From: a virus
Virus record (IMG/VR): IMGVR_UViG_3300043823_000263
Coordinates: 1 to 22,218 of that record
Direction: 5' to 3' (one strand)
DNA: 22,218 nt
A model generated the notes under the pieces. The model made no database searches and was not told the DNA's origin. It saw only the letters and a list, made by a program, of their open reading frames with translations. Of this stretch, positions 14,862 to 22,218 are shown one piece after another. The position numbers were made by a program, and so were the translations under genes. The first letter of the stretch is position 1. Each line of letters starts with the position of its first letter.

Positions 14862-15641
14862 TTAATTCATGAACCATTCTAAAGGAGCACCATAATTATT
14901 TTCCATCTCTTTTTCTAGTCGTTCAATTTCTTCTGCTGCTTCTCCATAAATCTTATCACCATTTAATGAGACTCCACCAGGTAATTGAATACCTGAGAAT
15001 TTTTTTAAGTTATTACCCCATGTTCTTTTGATTAAGGCTGTGGTGTATTCTTTTAACCAACGGTCATTCCAAACATATTGATATGTGTCCGGATTAAGTG
15101 CAGCATAACATTCTGCAACAGCAACACAACCTGGAGAAATTTCATAATCGTTTTCCCATGACCAATCAATATATAGACGTTGCATGTGACGATTGAAACG
15201 AATTGGAACTTCACCCGTAAACATAATTTCTAATGATCTTAGGTGTTGTTGTGTTAATGTATAGTTAATGTATGAAGCAGAAGTAAAGTCATATAGTTCA
15301 TTTAATCGTAACTGATAACGAAGGTCAAACATATTAACTGTGGCTTGAGAATCTGATATTGGAAAAATACGTGATACACCAAGAATGTATATTGGATTAC
15401 CGTGATCATCAAGAGCAGTAGTGCAATCTAAGTAACGATTGGTAATATCTTCTTGTGTAATTGTTTTAATCCAATATACTTTTTGTGTACCATCATAGTG
15501 ATAATCTTGCCAGTATTGAATCGCATCATCAATACGATCTTCAATTTGATCATCATCCACGTTTATTTCAATGGTTGGAAAACCAAGTCTTTTTAGACAA
15601 TACAGTTTGAAATCGTTTCTGTTAGTGATTGGACCTGCCAT
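14862..15641 (-). CDS. 13: Neck protein gp13
   Basis: This 259-residue protein is the counterpart of T4 gp13 (309), which with gp14 closes the filled head and provides the tail-docking site. The N-terminus is highly characteristic: TNRNDFKLYCLKRLGFPTIE, then INVDDDQIEDRIDDAIQYWQ and DYHYDGTQKVYWIKTITQED. Farther on are YILGVSRIFPISDSQATVNM, EIMFTGEVPIRFNRHMQRLY and WNDRWLKEYTTALIKRTWGN, followed by a C-terminal helical stretch. No unusual insert is seen. The ATG at 15641 is preceded by AAGGGA. It is the first gene of a neck-tail-terminase run in which the next genes start within 1 to 14 bases of the previous stop, indicating one transcript. Confidence 0.93.
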   Translation of the reverse strand: MAGPITNRNDFKLYCLKRLGFPTIEINVDDDQIEDRIDDAIQYWQDYHYDGTQKVYWIKTITQEDITNRYLDCTTALDDHGNPIYILGVSRIFPISDSQATVNMFDLRYQLRLNELYDFTSASYINYTLTQQHLRSLEIMFTGEVPIRFNRHMQRLYIDWSWENDYEISPGCVAVAECYAALNPDTYQYVWNDRWLKEYTTALIKRTWGNNLKKFSGIQLPGGVSLNGDKIYGEAAEEIERLEKEMENNYGAPLEWFMN

Positions 15642-15650
15642 GTTATCCCT

Positions 15651-15899
15651 TTAATTTGATTTGATTACACCATTATCAAAATTTATTGCCATCCAGGTTG
15701 TCAATGTGTTAATAACATTTGATTGCATGTTTGCATCAAAAGCAGTATTGCTTAACTGTAATTGTTTTGACAAATCCGGAATGACCAGAATCAAATTGTA
15801 AGTGTCTGTGAATGTAATGTTGTCACGAGTGAATGTTATCGTTGCTATTCCGTTTGCTACATCCTGTGATACAATATTTACTGTTGGTAATGGACCCAT
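15651..15899 (-). CDS. Small hypothetical protein before gp13
   Basis: This is an 82-residue protein that I do not recognise. It starts [20 protein letters not shown] and contains alternating hydrophobic/polar stretches (ITFTRDNITFTDTYNLILVI) followed by a helix-like C-terminal half (NTAFDANMQSNVINTLTTWM). It has no signal peptide, cysteine or catalytic motif. Its ATG shares one base with the stop of the Gly-Pro-Thr fibre (TAATG) and is preceded by GGAGGT, a strong ribosome site lying within the last fibre codons. This suggests coupled expression with the fibre. The gp13 start follows 9 bases after its stop. A fibre-assembly or attachment helper is one guess, but nothing in the sequence proves it. 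Confidence 0.7.
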   Translation of the reverse strand: MGPLPTVNIVSQDVANGIATITFTRDNITFTDTYNLILVIPDLSKQLQLSNTAFDANMQSNVINTLTTWMAINFDNGVIKSN

Positions 15900-17227
15900 T
15901 ATAAATTACCTCCAAGTTTTTTAATAATTTCTTCGAGTTGCTCAATTCTTTTTTCTAATTTTGAAACTTTATCGTCTGTGTTCTTAGACGCAACTGCTAG
16001 AATTGCTGATGTTTGGTCATAGTTAACGGATAGAGTGCCCAGACCTGTTGTCATTTTTCTTGCATCATCCATCTCAGAAACAAGTTCTTCACAGCCATTA
16101 TCTCTTAATATTTGAGCTCCATAACCAACTTGTGTTCTTCCATCTTTTTCATATTTTATTGCTGCCTTGGCCAGAGCGTTTCTACGTGTTGTGACTTTAT
16201 CAATTTTACGTATATTATCTTTAAGTCTCATATCAGATAATGATGTAAATGAACCACCACTTTGCATATTACCGTTCATGTCTGAATATAACATCCAACC
16301 CCATTGTGGATTGTAGACGCCCCAGTTGCCTCCGTTAGCCATAACAATACAGTTATTTGGATATACACCGACACCTTGCCATCCATTTAAACCGGATCCA
16401 TAAACACCAAAATTTCCATATGAGAAATCCATGTCGGCTGCCTGAATACCACGACCATATGATTGCCAATACATACCACAAGGACCGTTCATTCTAAACC
16501 AGTTACCAACATAAACAGAGTCAAATGTTACGTCATTGTTTGTGTTTAATGATTGATTGTATGAACCGGCAGGCCCTGTTGGACCTGTTGGACCTGTAGG
16601 GCCTGATGGGCCCGTGGGTCCCGATGGACCTGTAGGGCCTGATGGACCAGCATTACCTGTTGGGCCGGCTGGGCCTGTAGGTCCTGTTGCTCCTGTAGGT
16701 CCTGATGGACCAGTTGGACCTGTAGGTCCTGTTGCGCCTGTAGTTCCTGTGGGTCCTGTTGGCCCTGTTGCACCTGTTGTTCCGTTGCTGCCTGATGGAC
16801 CAGTTGGGCCTGTAGGTCCTGTGGGTCCTGTTGGCCCGGTTGCACCTGTTGTTCCGTTTGTGCCTGATGGACCAGTTGGGCCTGTAGGTCCTGTTGCACC
16901 TGTTAACCCGGTTGCTCCTTGTGTTCCGTTGGTTCCGTTTGTGCCTGATGGACCAGTTGGGCCTGTAGGTCCTGTTGCACCTGTTAACCCTGTGGGTCCT
17001 GTGGGTCCAGTTAATCCTGTTGCGCCTTGTATACCTGTTGCGCCTTGAGTACCATTGCTACCTGTTGGTCCTGTGGGTCCTGAGGGTCCGGTAGGACCGG
17101 TTGCACCTATTAAATTTTGTGTATTGCCTGTCCATTGGCCTGATGCATTGATAACAGCAATAGAACTTCCTGCTGGTCCAACTGCAACACCATTACGAAC
17201 AGTAAATAAATTTGTATTTGCGCTCAA
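15899..17227 (-). CDS. Collagen-like (Gly-Pro-Thr) fibre with S74 self-cleaving chaperone end
   Basis: The 442 residues form clear modules. Residues 1-40 ([20 protein letters not shown]) look like a phage fibre attachment end. Residues 41-221 are about 60 uninterrupted Gly-x-y triplets, mostly GPT, GAT, GPS and GTN. Residues 222-327 are a Gly/aromatic-rich domain ([19 protein letters not shown]), the likely tip. From about 328 follows a peptidase S74 intramolecular chaperone: [14 protein letters not shown] has the Ser331-Asp332 cleavage position and Lys336 as the expected dyad partner, ending in a coiled coil (420-438). In this family the chaperone trimerises the fibre, then cuts itself off. 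Translation must start at TTG 17227: an in-frame TGA lies two codons before it, no in-frame ATG precedes the repeats, and GGGGAG is 8 bases upstream. Confidence 0.93.
   Translation of the reverse strand: MSANTNLFTVRNGVAVGPAGSSIAVINASGQWTGNTQNLIGATGPTGPSGPTGPTGSNGTQGATGIQGATGLTGPTGPTGLTGATGPTGPTGPSGTNGTNGTQGATGLTGATGPTGPTGPSGTNGTTGATGPTGPTGPTGPTGPSGSNGTTGATGPTGPTGTTGATGPTGPTGPSGPTGATGPTGPAGPTGNAGPSGPTGPSGPTGPSGPTGPTGPTGPAGSYNQSLNTNNDVTFDSVYVGNWFRMNGPCGMYWQSYGRGIQAADMDFSYGNFGVYGSGLNGWQGVGVYPNNCIVMANGGNWGVYNPQWGWMLYSDMNGNMQSGGSFTSLSDMRLKDNIRKIDKVTTRRNALAKAAIKYEKDGRTQVGYGAQILRDNGCEELVSEMDDARKMTTGLGTLSVNYDQTSAILAVASKNTDDKVSKLEKRIEQLEEIIKKLGGNL
16565..17107 (-). repeat. Collagen-like repeat region, Gly-Pro-Thr type
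   Basis: Every third residue is Gly for about 181 residues, with Pro in position x and Thr in position y in most triplets. At DNA level it is a degenerate 9-base repeat (on the plus strand, units such as ggacctgtt, ggtcctgtt and gggcctgta) with larger near-copies, for example around 16790-16900 and 16880-16990. Such DNA is prone to length change by recombination or slippage. Confidence 0.93.
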
Positions 17228-17264
17228 GGTTCATTCTCCCCTTGTTATTTTTGTTATTAATCCA

Positions 17265-18392
17265 TTATTTAGTTGGGTATGTTTTGGATAACCAATTTAA
17301 CTCTTTTCTGTTATCATTTTTTTCATACCAACCATTACCTGTATGTACATTCAAAACGTTTTGGAAGTATTCTTCATACATTGGACCAACTTTTTCTAAT
17401 GTAAAATTTTCTGCCCATTTCCTACAATCATGTGGATTTATGTTATGTATGTTTTTGGCTGCCCAAGTAAAATGTTCAAATGTTCTACATCGATAACCTG
17501 TTACGCCGTGAATATTATTTTCAGTAAAAGAACCCCAATCTGTTGTGATTGTTGGAGTACCAGACATTAACATTTCAATCTGAACACCACCGAAAGGTTC
17601 ATTATATAATGAGGCAACAAATGAACCTTTAGCGTTAGACATTAGTTTTTTTCTTGTTTCAACATCAGCATAACCAACAAACTCAACGTTTGGTGGAAAT
17701 TTCATATTATCTGGTTTTTGTCCTGCTATTACCAGTTTTGCACCAATCTCTTGTGTTGCTTGTATTGCGATGTTTATTCCTTTACCTTCATAGACACGAC
17801 CTAAGAATAGAAAGTAATCTTCTTTTTTATCATTAAAAATAAAATCATCTTTGTCGAAATAATTTGGAATAACTACATCATACCAGTCTTGCATACTTGT
17901 TCGAACAGAATTTAATCCATAGTACGCATGGTAAATAGCGTAAGACTCAAATACTTTCCATCTTGCCCAATGTCCTCCTGCATATCCTATACCTGGTTCA
18001 ACAACAATCATATCTTGGTGTGCGTCACAAACTGGTTGTACACCTGATCCCCAAAATGGTAATATGAAATCGTTTTTCTGTTTTCTTTTATCTATTTCTC
18101 TAATTGCGTTCTTGTTGAACTCTTGATAAGCGTGATCGCTAGTGCTAAATTTATAAAAATTATTACGCCAATCATAGTTTCCATAAGATATTTTTAAATC
18201 ATTATTTGTTGTTACGGTTACATGTTCATCACATATTAGATCAGAATCTTCGTGACCATAATGTATGATTTCATGTCCCAGTGCTTTCATCATTTTACCG
18301 AATTTCCACACTTTCTGTGTGTATGCACATGCGTTATATTCTTTTGAGGTTACTGTGTGTGGTAAACCTAGTATGTGAAATCTCATCGCCAT
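17265..18392 (-). CDS. Glycosyltransferase, GT4-like (group 1 family)
   Basis: The 375-residue protein has a two-domain GT-B layout. The N-terminal half opens with a beta strand and loop (RFHILGLPHT, then CAYTQKVWKFGKMMKALGHE), as group 1 transferases do. The C-terminal half carries the nucleotide-sugar donor site: FLFLGRVYEGKGINIAIQAT (195-214), KLVIAGQKPD, FVGYADVETRKKLMSNAKG and the E-x7-E motif as EPFGGVQIE (Glu265, Glu273), followed by SGTPTITTDWGSFTENNIHG. Such enzymes transfer a sugar from a nucleotide donor to an acceptor; donor and acceptor cannot be read here. No membrane segment is seen, so it is probably cytosolic. The ATG overlaps the dioxygenase stop by 10 bases and the Gly-Pro-Thr fibre follows 37 bases later, suggesting the fibre as a possible acceptor. 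Lipopolysaccharide is the main alternative target. Confidence 0.9.
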   Translation of the reverse strand: MAMRFHILGLPHTVTSKEYNACAYTQKVWKFGKMMKALGHEIIHYGHEDSDLICDEHVTVTTNNDLKISYGNYDWRNNFYKFSTSDHAYQEFNKNAIREIDKRKQKNDFILPFWGSGVQPVCDAHQDMIVVEPGIGYAGGHWARWKVFESYAIYHAYYGLNSVRTSMQDWYDVVIPNYFDKDDFIFNDKKEDYFLFLGRVYEGKGINIAIQATQEIGAKLVIAGQKPDNMKFPPNVEFVGYADVETRKKLMSNAKGSFVASLYNEPFGGVQIEMLMSGTPTITTDWGSFTENNIHGVTGYRCRTFEHFTWAAKNIHNINPHDCRKWAENFTLEKVGPMYEEYFQNVLNVHTGNGWYEKNDNRKELNWLSKTYPTK

Positions 18393-18961
18393 TTTGGTCC
18401 GTCAAACCAGCAGGCCAAAGAATATCGTCTACCTTTGGTTACTGGTGTTGCTCTGTGTAGAAAGAAAGAAGGAAAGAATATTGTTGTGCCCTGTTGTCTC
18501 ATATCAACGGGGTTTGGATTTTGTAACAATTGAAGTAACTCTAAGTTTCCACCTTCATAGAGTTTATCGTCTGTTAGTTGTATTACTGCACTTAATTTTC
18601 TATGATAATATGGATCTTTGTTGATCCAAAAAACATCATGATGGTCTTTATATTCACCTAGATATGATTCATCATATTCTGCCAATTGGATGTAATCCAT
18701 TTTTGTGATATGAAAATCAAACCATTCTTCGTTGGCTCGTAATGCCATTTTCCATACTCTATCAAACAACCATACAAAATCAGGATTCTTTTTTTCAATA
18801 AATCTTATTTGACTTCTTCTGTTTTTTTGATCTTGGGATTGATTTAAACCAGTAACACCAACTTGAGCATCGTGTGGTTTAATTTTTAAACCATCTTCTA
18901 TTATACGATTACATTCATCTGGTGTGAAATGGTTTTTAAAATAACACCATTCACCTTTCAT
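18383..18961 (-). CDS. 2-oxoglutarate/Fe(II)-dependent dioxygenase, prolyl 4-hydroxylase-like
   Basis: The 192-residue protein shows the facial triad of the 2OG-Fe(II) oxygenases: HxD as His107-x-Asp109 (YKDHHDVFW) and the distal His169 (FFLHRATPV), with the 2-oxoglutarate-binding Arg179 in RRYSLACWFDG. YEGGNLEL (135-142) and GTTIFFPSFFLH are typical of the prolyl-4-hydroxylase/PKHD-type subgroup, common in T4-like marine phages. These enzymes hydroxylate an unactivated carbon using oxygen and 2-oxoglutarate; the substrate is not readable from sequence. The ATG is preceded by GAGG at 5 bases, and a possible host-type promoter overlaps the end of the upstream fibre. It overlaps the glycosyltransferase, which is followed by a Pro-rich collagen-like fibre, so a protein substrate in that fibre is an attractive but unproven idea. 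Confidence 0.92.
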   Translation of the reverse strand: MKGEWCYFKNHFTPDECNRIIEDGLKIKPHDAQVGVTGLNQSQDQKNRRSQIRFIEKKNPDFVWLFDRVWKMALRANEEWFDFHITKMDYIQLAEYDESYLGEYKDHHDVFWINKDPYYHRKLSAVIQLTDDKLYEGGNLELLQLLQNPNPVDMRQQGTTIFFPSFFLHRATPVTKGRRYSLACWFDGPKWR

Positions 18962-18978
18962 AACGACCTCACAAAAAT

Positions 18979-19006
18979 ATTATAACTGTGTTCTCACAAA
19001 ATTCAA
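18979..19006 (-). promoter_or_regulatory. Possible sigma70-type promoter before the dioxygenase
   Basis: The minus strand reads TTGAAT, 16 bases, then TATAAT, a perfect -10 box with a 4/6 -35 box. It overlaps the last codons and stop of the long fibre gene and lies 18 bases from the dioxygenase ATG, so the leader would be very short. In AT-rich DNA a chance match is quite possible; no NATAAATA box is seen here. Confidence 0.25.
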
Positions 19007-22000
19007 TACTGTACCAGAACTTGTCGGAGTCCACAATAACGACAATGTTCCAGCAGAATATGTAGCATCAAAAGATCCTAGTGATGTTAGAGATGTACCA
19101 CCTAAGACTTCAGCATATTGTTCCATATACACCTCATATGTAGACGCCCCGGTTTGAGACACCATAACCATCAATTCAATTGCATGAGAGTTAATACTTG
19201 AGGTGTTATACATGTGTACAACGTATTTGGTGACACTATAACCAGATGATGTTGTTGTATCAACAGTAACCTGTGATGTTCCGTTTGATGTATATGTTGA
19301 ACTGTTTAAAGATGTGACGTTATTGATGTTAACAGTAGGAACGTACAATACACCAGTATCACTCACTTGTAGAATTGTTGTGCTATAGGCACTATTTACA
19401 ATCTGGAAATCACCATTAGTATCTAAACGGAACCATTTATTTGGGTTAATTGCACCAGCAGACTGATTGGTTACAGATAAGAAATCTACAAAACCTGTAC
19501 CACCTTTTGTATTTGCACCAGCAGAATTTATTACAGCTGTTTGTTGTATTGTAGATGGATTATATGTTACAGTTATATTTCCCGCAATAGCACCACCAGA
19601 CTTAGTAAAGAATGTGGTGTTTGCATATGAGTTTTGAGCATTAGATTGTGCAAATGCTGCAGAAGCGTATGTATTTACTGAGTTGGCTAATGAGTATGAG
19701 GCATTAGCAACTACGAAGGCTGCGTTAGCATATGTACCAGCAGATAATGAAGATGAGTTTTGTGTTGTACCATCAGCAAATGTGATTGGTTGTTTTAATA
19801 CCAATCCAGTATTATATTTGAAACGAGCAACTTCGTTGTTTGTGTTTACACCACCAGTAGCAAATACAATATCATTGTTTGCACCAGTAGAGATGATTGT
19901 GTTACCGCCACCTGTTATAGTATTACCGTAAGTGATTAAGTAACCATCGTTTGGTCTAATTAAGGTGAAACCTGGATAATTGTATGTACTTGATGCCATA
20001 CCCAGATCAAGATAACCATCATTTGCAGTACCGTTGTCAGCAGTAACAATATAGTCTGATGATGACTGGTTACCACTATTAATATTTTGCATATTAAGTT
20101 GTGAATAACCATTGAAGTTACTTGTGACCTGGAATACAGTTTGTGGTTCAAACAAACCACCTGATGGTAGGCCAGCATACAGAGCATTATAACCGTTTGA
20201 ATAACCAAAAAATTCACCAGTATTACCTGTAATGTGTTGTGTGGAAACTGTACCAGTGTAGTTAATATTACCTGTAACGTTCACATCACCCTGAACAGAA
20301 ATTGAACCACCAATAGTTCCACCTGATTTGGTGAAGAAGGTTGAGTTTGCGTAAGATGAAGAACCGTTTACTGCTGCAAAAGCCGCATTTGCTTGTAGGA
20401 AGGCAGCGTTAGATGTTGTGAATGAGGAATTAGCATAAACACCAGCAGAGTTTGCTGTTGAGTAAACAACTGTACCTGGATAAGCAGTTGTTTGTGATGT
20501 TCCATCTGGATACAACAATGAACCGATGTTTGTAAACTCAAACTGATTATTTGATACTGATAAAACTAAATTTCCTGTAGTCGAAACAAACGTAGAATTT
20601 CCTGCTGTTCCAACGGGAAGATATATTTTACTATTACTTGCTACACTCAGACTGTATGAACTATTTGCAATAGATGACTGTGGTGTTGATAATGCAGTAT
20701 TTGCTTGTGCAAATGCTGCGTTAGCTTCTGAATACACGGTGTTAATGAAAGTATTAACATCCAAACCATTCACTGTGAATGAATTTGCGGAGATGTTATT
20801 TGCGTTTGCAACTGAAACACCTTCTAGATTTAGGCCGTTGTAACCCCATTGTACGTTACTTGGAATTAATCCATAACCACCCCAGTTTCCACCAGAAGTA
20901 GCGTTACTCATGGAGTAGAAGTATGCCGCACCACCAGGAGGAACAATAGCTACTGAAGCACCAGTTGAATCTTCAACCGTTATTGAACCTGAACAGTCTG
21001 GATCAACAATGTAACCTGTTCCAACACCAATAGTTGTTTGGTCAGGTAATTTAAATACAGATGAACCGTTGCCCGTGAAACGATTGTAATATGCGTCTGT
21101 GTTATTTGCAGAAATTGTTCCGTTAGCTACAGTATATTGTATCAAACCTGGAGTAAAAGAGTTAAACGTAATATTATTCGGAACAATTAGGTTATTGGTT
21201 AAACTAATAGTTGATGTATTTTGTAAAGCAGTATTTGTTTGTGCATATGCTGCATTAGCTTTTACATATGCTAAGTTAGCAAAAGATTGTGCTGATGAAA
21301 CAGCATTAGAAACAATGTTACCTTTTATAACTAAGTTATTATTAATAGTTGTGTTGTTTACATCAAATGCTGCAACAATATTACTATTACTTGAACCACC
21401 AGCAATAATTCTTGTTTGTAAACCTGATGTGGCTGATGTTGTACCTATAATAAGGTTACCGCCTTGTTGTCCTGTATTACCCTGTACATACAAGTAACCA
21501 TCAAGAGCATAACCAGCAGTACCGATACTATTGTTTGGGTTTAAATTATTATATTGTGACCCTAAAATACCTTTATCCAAATAAAAGATAGTATCAGTTC
21601 CAATATCCGCAGTAACCACATAATCAGATGAACCATTTGGATTCAAGTTTTGTGTGTTGATTTGTACGTAATTATTTGATGTACCAGTCAACTGTGCTAA
21701 CAAGTTAGGTAATGCAGTAGGAATACCTGCAGCAACACCAGTATATAATGTGTTATTAATTTGTATATTATTTGCAATGACGTTTGAACTAGGTACATTC
21801 AAATTGCCAGTCATTGTGCCACCAGACTTAGGTACGGCATTATTTGCAGTATTGAAGGCGGAGTTTGCGTAAGCTCCTGTTACGTTCTGTGATGCAAAAG
21901 CAGCATTAGCTTGTACGTAAGCTGAATTAGCAAACAAACCAGCTGAGTTTGCAGAACTAAATGCTGAATTAGCATATACACCAGATGAGTTTGCGGCACT

Positions 22001-22218
22001 AAATGATGCATTAGCTTGTACGTAAGCTGAATTAGCATATACACCAGCAGAGTTTGCTGCGTTAAATGCTGCATTGGCTTGAACAAAAGTCGTGTTTACA
22101 ACGTTCATTGACGCTAAACGCCAACCACCTTGTGTCACACCATCTTGTAAAACGAGAGTGTTCTGTTGAGTATCGGCAATAAGTTCACCTACAGCACCAG
22201 TAAACGCTGTAGTCTGTG
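18980..22218 (-). CDS. Long Asn/Ala/Ser-rich fibre protein, 5' end outside the window
   Basis: At least 1078 codons, open to the window edge, so the true start lies upstream; a GTG at 22138 is internal. The visible N-terminal segment (FTGAVGELIADTQQNTLVLQ, then DGVTQGGWRLAS) resembles the small N-terminal domain of tropism-determinant and other phage fibre proteins. Counting from that GTG: 16-100 holds repeats of the type SAYVQANAAFxxANSAGVYA; 104-273 and 604-782 are two copies of one beta domain (SDYVVTADIGTD / SDYIVTADNGTA); a third KSGG-x4-GN motif is at 844. The last 100 residues (YSVTKYVVHMYNTSSINSHA to FVRTQL) resemble a C-terminal domain common in cyanophage fibres. It probably forms a trimeric tail or baseplate fibre. 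The dioxygenase starts 18 bases after its stop. Confidence 0.85.
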   Translation of the reverse strand, partial: QTTAFTGAVGELIADTQQNTLVLQDGVTQGGWRLASMNVVNTTFVQANAAFNAANSAGVYANSAYVQANASFSAANSSGVYANSAFSSANSAGLFANSAYVQANAAFASQNVTGAYANSAFNTANNAVPKSGGTMTGNLNVPSSNVIANNIQINNTLYTGVAAGIPTALPNLLAQLTGTSNNYVQINTQNLNPNGSSDYVVTADIGTDTIFYLDKGILGSQYNNLNPNNSIGTAGYALDGYLYVQGNTGQQGGNLIIGTTSATSGLQTRIIAGGSSNSNIVAAFDVNNTTINNNLVIKGNIVSNAVSSAQSFANLAYVKANAAYAQTNTALQNTSTISLTNNLIVPNNITFNSFTPGLIQYTVANGTISANNTDAYYNRFTGNGSSVFKLPDQTTIGVGTGYIVDPDCSGSITVEDSTGASVAIVPPGGAAYFYSMSNATSGGNWGGYGLIPSNVQWGYNGLNLEGVSVANANNISANSFTVNGLDVNTFINTVYSEANAAFAQANTALSTPQSSIANSSYSLSVASNSKIYLPVGTAGNSTFVSTTGNLVLSVSNNQFEFTNIGSLLYPDGTSQTTAYPGTVVYSTANSAGVYANSSFTTSNAAFLQANAAFAAVNGSSSYANSTFFTKSGGTIGGSISVQGDVNVTGNINYTGTVSTQHITGNTGEFFGYSNGYNALYAGLPSGGLFEPQTVFQVTSNFNGYSQLNMQNINSGNQSSSDYIVTADNGTANDGYLDLGMASSTYNYPGFTLIRPNDGYLITYGNTITGGGNTIISTGANNDIVFATGGVNTNNEVARFKYNTGLVLKQPITFADGTTQNSSSLSAGTYANAAFVVANASYSLANSVNTYASAAFAQSNAQNSYANTTFFTKSGGAIAGNITVTYNPSTIQQTAVINSAGANTKGGTGFVDFLSVTNQSAGAINPNKWFRLDTNGDFQIVNSAYSTTILQVSDTGVLYVPTVNINNVTSLNSSTYTSNGTSQVTVDTTTSSGYSVTKYVVHMYNTSSINSHAIELMVMVSQTGASTYEVYMEQYAEVLGGTSLTSLGSFDATYSAGTLSLLWTPTSSGTVLNFVRTQL
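19787..21829 (-). repeat. Duplicated beta domain in the long fibre
   Basis: Two copies, coded at about 21829-21314 and 20329-19787, align over about 175 residues: KSGGTMTGNL versus KSGGTIGGSI at the start, then LYTGVAAG / LYAGLPSG, SDYVVTADIGTD / SDYIVTADNGTA, YLDKGILGSQYN / YLDLGMASSTYN, and LDGYLYVQGN / NDGYLITYGN. The copies have diverged, so the duplication is old. They are separated by about 330 residues of other sequence. Confidence 0.8.

Noticed and set aside
16557-17048. Plus-strand open frame of 163 codons, Gly-Pro-Val repeats
   Set aside because: It is the reverse complement of the Gly-Pro-Thr coding repeat; the antisense of this repeat is stop-free by composition. It has no supporting context on the plus strand, where no gene is otherwise found.
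16565-17107. Short regularly repeated DNA units suggesting a CRISPR array
   Set aside because: The repeats are degenerate, in a strict 3-codon register, without spacers, and lie inside a coding frame with flanking fibre domains.
22136-22138. GTG as start of the long fibre
   Set aside because: The frame remains open upstream to the window edge and encodes a recognisable domain across this codon, with no ribosome site before it.

Overview
This window is part of the virion-structure region of a T4-like contractile-tailed phage (Caudoviricetes, myovirus morphology). All genes I can support are on the minus strand, so transcription runs from high to low coordinates. They are packed with short gaps or with 1 to 20 base overlaps. 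The DNA is AT-rich. The order neck - terminase - tail sheath - tail tube - portal - prohead core - prohead protease - scaffold - major capsid matches the T4 order 13-14-15-16-17-18-19-20-67/68-21-22-23. Several proteins (the 190-residue protein at 2963-3535, gp13, gp14 and the long fibre) look to me more like the cyanophage/pelagiphage branch of T4-like phages than like enterobacterial T4. Nothing in the window (no tRNA, no metabolic gene) identifies the host.

Layout in transcription order. (1) 22218-18980: a very long Asn/Ala/Ser-rich fibre protein, cut at its 5' end by the window edge. (2) 18961-15899: a three-gene group made of a 2-oxoglutarate/Fe(II) dioxygenase, a family-4-type glycosyltransferase and a Gly-Pro-Thr collagen-like fibre ending in a peptidase S74 self-cleaving chaperone. 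(3) 15899-12566: a small unknown protein, neck proteins gp13 and gp14, tail completion protein gp15 and small terminase gp16. (4) 12579-8572: large terminase gp17, tail sheath gp18, tail tube gp19 and a hairpin terminator. (5) 8508-4236: portal gp20, overlapping a second collagen-like fibre built from charged Gly-Lys-Asp triplets. (6) 4187-639: head-assembly genes (a gp67-like small protein, two unknown proteins, a gp67/gp68-like basic core protein, protease gp21, scaffold gp22). (7) 591-1: the first 197 codons of major capsid protein gp23.

The genes cover head assembly (portal, core, protease, scaffold, capsid), DNA packaging (terminase), the neck and tail (gp13, 14, 15, 18, 19) and host-contact fibres. 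T4-late-promoter-like boxes (NATAAATA) lie in the gaps just before gp18, gp19, the gp67-like gene, gp22 and gp23. A strong hairpin plus T-tract separates the tube gene from the portal gene. This fits extra transcription of high-copy proteins and damping of the low-copy portal.

The most interesting proposal is that the dioxygenase, glycosyltransferase and Gly-Pro-Thr fibre genes form a phage-encoded collagen-modification unit. This is inferred from adjacency and from precedents in other systems, not proven by sequence. The second notable pattern is the presence of two collagen-like fibres of different triplet chemistry in one virion gene cluster, one of them placed directly after the portal among head genes.
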